Shown one piece after another: positions 62,249 through 64,000 of a stretch of 64,000 bases of DNA. Numbering within the stretch: the stretch's first letter is position 1; the number at the start of each line of letters is the position of its first letter. The translations under genes were made by a program, and so were the position numbers. Source of the DNA: Gonapodya prolifera JEL478 (lineage: Eukaryota > Monoblepharomycota > Monoblepharidomycetes > Monoblepharidales > Gonapodyaceae); contig KQ965784.1 in the NCBI GenBank assembly GCA_001574975.1, positions 135,712 through 199,711 on the forward strand, read 5' to 3'. Under the pieces are notes generated by a model. The model was not told where the DNA came from and searched no databases. It saw nothing but the letters and a program-made list of their open reading frames with translations.

Positions 62249-64000
62249 ATGCTGATTGAAGCCATCGAGGCCGGGGCTGTGGAAGCAGTCAGGCTCGTCC
62301 TGGGTGCTGGGGTGCAACCGGATGTGCGGAAAAAGGTGACCTTGTCAGTTTTGGTAGATGGAAGTCGGAGGCAGGACTCGACAGAGGCGGAAACACCCCT
62401 CGCTCTCGCCATTTTGTATGGGAGACCCGACTTTGTAAAGTTGCTGATCGACGCAGGCGCATCGGTACGGGATCCCGTCGGATGGAAGGTTCCCAACTGG
62501 GAAGAACGATGGGTGGAGGAGAGGTGGAGAAACGGCCGGTGGTTCGCGACATACACGTTCGAGTCAGTGTTGGAAGTTGCTCTATGCTGCCCTGCATCCA
62601 TATCCTCGCCCTTTGCGGCCGGCAAGGAGAGACTAGAAACTATTGTGAAGGATGAACAGCAGCTTGCACTGGTAATTGCCTCGAATGTGCGTCCATGAGA
62701 TATCCTCTGACACGATGAACGAACAGAACATCGATGGATCGCCTGCCTTAGTCACCGATCCCGTTCAGCAAAAAGATGCGTTTCACTTCATGGAAATGAA
62801 ACCCAACCACAGCGTCATCAAGGCACTTCTCAATGGCGGGGCGCCTGTGACGGACCGATGCATCGATCGCGCAATGCAACTCGGCGCCGAGGGCGAAGCA
62901 CTCGTCCACATGTTTCTCGAGGCGACTAGTGCGAAAAATCCGAACAACTCGCGGCTCATCGAGGCCGTCGAGGCCCGAGACGTGGGACGTGTTCGAGCCG
63001 CGCTTGCGGTGGGCGCATCACCTGATGCACGGAAGCGCACACTGCTGCGGGCGTCAGTAGAGGGTCTTGGAGCAAAGTCCGATGTGAGCTGGGGCGAGTC
63101 TGCTCTTGCGCTGGCTATCTTGTACGGGAAAGCGGAAATTGTTGAAGAACTCTTGAACGCTGGTGTGTCCCTTGAACAGTTGCCTTGATTTCGCACCTTT
63201 TGTTGATGAAATAACCGCGTTTTACTTGGACATTCAGGAGCTGATGTTCACCGGTTAGTGGAATGGCGTGTGCCGACGTGGGAGGACGGAACCTGGAACC
63301 AATTGACATGGCAGAAGAACAGGTGGCTCTTGACGTACCGCTGTGCATCTGTAATTGACCTCGTGGTGGGAACCCCACGAGTTTCGTCCGCCAATGTGGA
63401 CGTCCGTGATGAGTTCACAGCCCGGGCGGAGCAAGAAGGCAAATTTGCAATGAGCAAGGACGGCGGAGAGGTGAATCAGGTGGACCTTGCGTACTCACGT
63501 CGCATTTGGCGGTAAAAACCGCCCATTGCTTTCCTCTCTAGATTGAAATCGTGAATCCGACCACTCGAGAGCACTCGTTTGATTTTGGAGGGTTCATCTG
63601 CAACATTCCCATTCTCCGCCTATTGCTCGAACGTGGCGTGCAGGTCTCGTCCTCTGCGCGACGTGCCGCGCGGGCAATGTCGGACCCTGCCGTGAGCACG
63701 TTGATTGAAGAGCACCTCAAGGCCGTTGCGAGCGGTCGCGCGGGAAGCAATCCTCGAATCGCACCGGTGGAAAATCCCGCCCAAACGCAAATGTTTCGAG
63801 TTCTCGAAGCGCAGATCACGGACGTGAAACAACAACTGGGCCAGGCGCGTTCTTTGGCGCAACAGAGGATTGCCCACCACAATACCCTTGTGAATGAGCT
63901 GGAACGGGACATCCGGGCGGTGGAAGCAGACTCGGAGCGCCTTCGCGCACAAGTTGGCGAAATTCGTAGTGCCAAGACTCACAACCAACTCAACCAGGCG
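62249..64000 (+). CDS. Ankyrin-like module protein, paralog of the divergent neighbour; 3' end outside window
   Basis: Four exons are visible (62249-62671, 62727-63162, 63238-63479, 63542 to the edge), all phase-consistent. It repeats the same modules as its head-to-head neighbour: MLIEAIEAGAVEAVRLVLGAG, TPLALAILYGRPDFVKLLIDAGA and VGWKVPNWE. Then come a second SRLIEAVEARDVGRVRAALAVGA module with ESALALAILYGKAEIVEELLNAG and VEWRVPTWE. The module ends IEIVNPTTREHSFDFGGF with ILRLLLERGVQ. A coiled coil (EAQITDVKQQLGQARSLAQQ) runs into the window edge. By analogy an SH3 domain may follow, but it is not visible. Confidence 0.8.

Overview
The window looks like nuclear DNA of a zoosporic (chytrid-like) fungus. 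It carries about 25 protein genes on both strands. Almost all are split by many short introns (mostly 45-110 nt, GTRNGT donors, YAG acceptors, no polymorphic long introns). Fungal or opisthokont families dominate: a mitochondrial carrier, a PA-TM-RING ligase, a gelsolin/villin-like protein, an allantoate-type permease, a sphingolipid delta-4 desaturase, an AA9 polysaccharide monooxygenase with a CBM1, fungal_trans regulators, and LRR-TM-SH3 and ankyrin-SH3 proteins. The placement in Chytridiomycota is inference from this gene content. I saw no rRNA, tRNA, CRISPR array, retroelement or intact DNA transposon.

Layout. 1-1093 (-): mitochondrial carrier, cut by the window edge. 1094-4159: no firm gene, including a degenerate tandem repeat; 4160-4663 (+) looks like the last exons of an unknown gene. 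4846-6992 (-): PA-TM-RING ligase. 7333-12339 (-): large gelsolin-family protein. 12480-13376 (-): HAD phosphatase. 13633-15400 (-): MFS transporter. 15575-16868 and 17143-18430 (-): tandem SDR pair. 19165-19763 (+): small membrane protein. 19963-22886 (-): 15-exon anion permease. 24250-25411 (+): TM-RING protein. 25581-31070 (+): 1,651-residue GATA-finger protein. 32047-33455 (+): CPSF6-like RRM protein. 34078-36113 (+): DUF1308 protein with an assembly gap in its first intron. About 36560-38010 (-): apparently broken gene. 38150-40693 (-): LRR-TM-SH3 protein. 41062-43639 (+): LRR protein with a long charged tail. 43836-45937 (+): unknown tail-anchored protein. 46160-47991 (-): sphingolipid desaturase. 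48354-about 49912 (-): acetyl-CoA acetyltransferase. 50421-51492 (+): methyltransferase. 51615-52373 (+): intronless CPBP protease. 52514-54574 and 55017-56903 (-): tandem fungal_trans pair. 57474-59008 (-): AA9-CBM1 enzyme. 59516-62091 (-) and 62249-end (+): head-to-head pair of ankyrin-module proteins.

There is no single operon-like system. The clearest local themes are repeated tandem or inverted duplication (SDR pair, regulator pair, ankyrin-module pair), very small exons in otherwise ordinary genes, and SH3 domains fused to LRR or ankyrin modules. The ankyrin-module pair is the best candidate for an undescribed family. Exon junctions were read by eye and checked by reading-frame phase and, where paralogs exist, by comparison between copies. 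They are predictions without transcript support.
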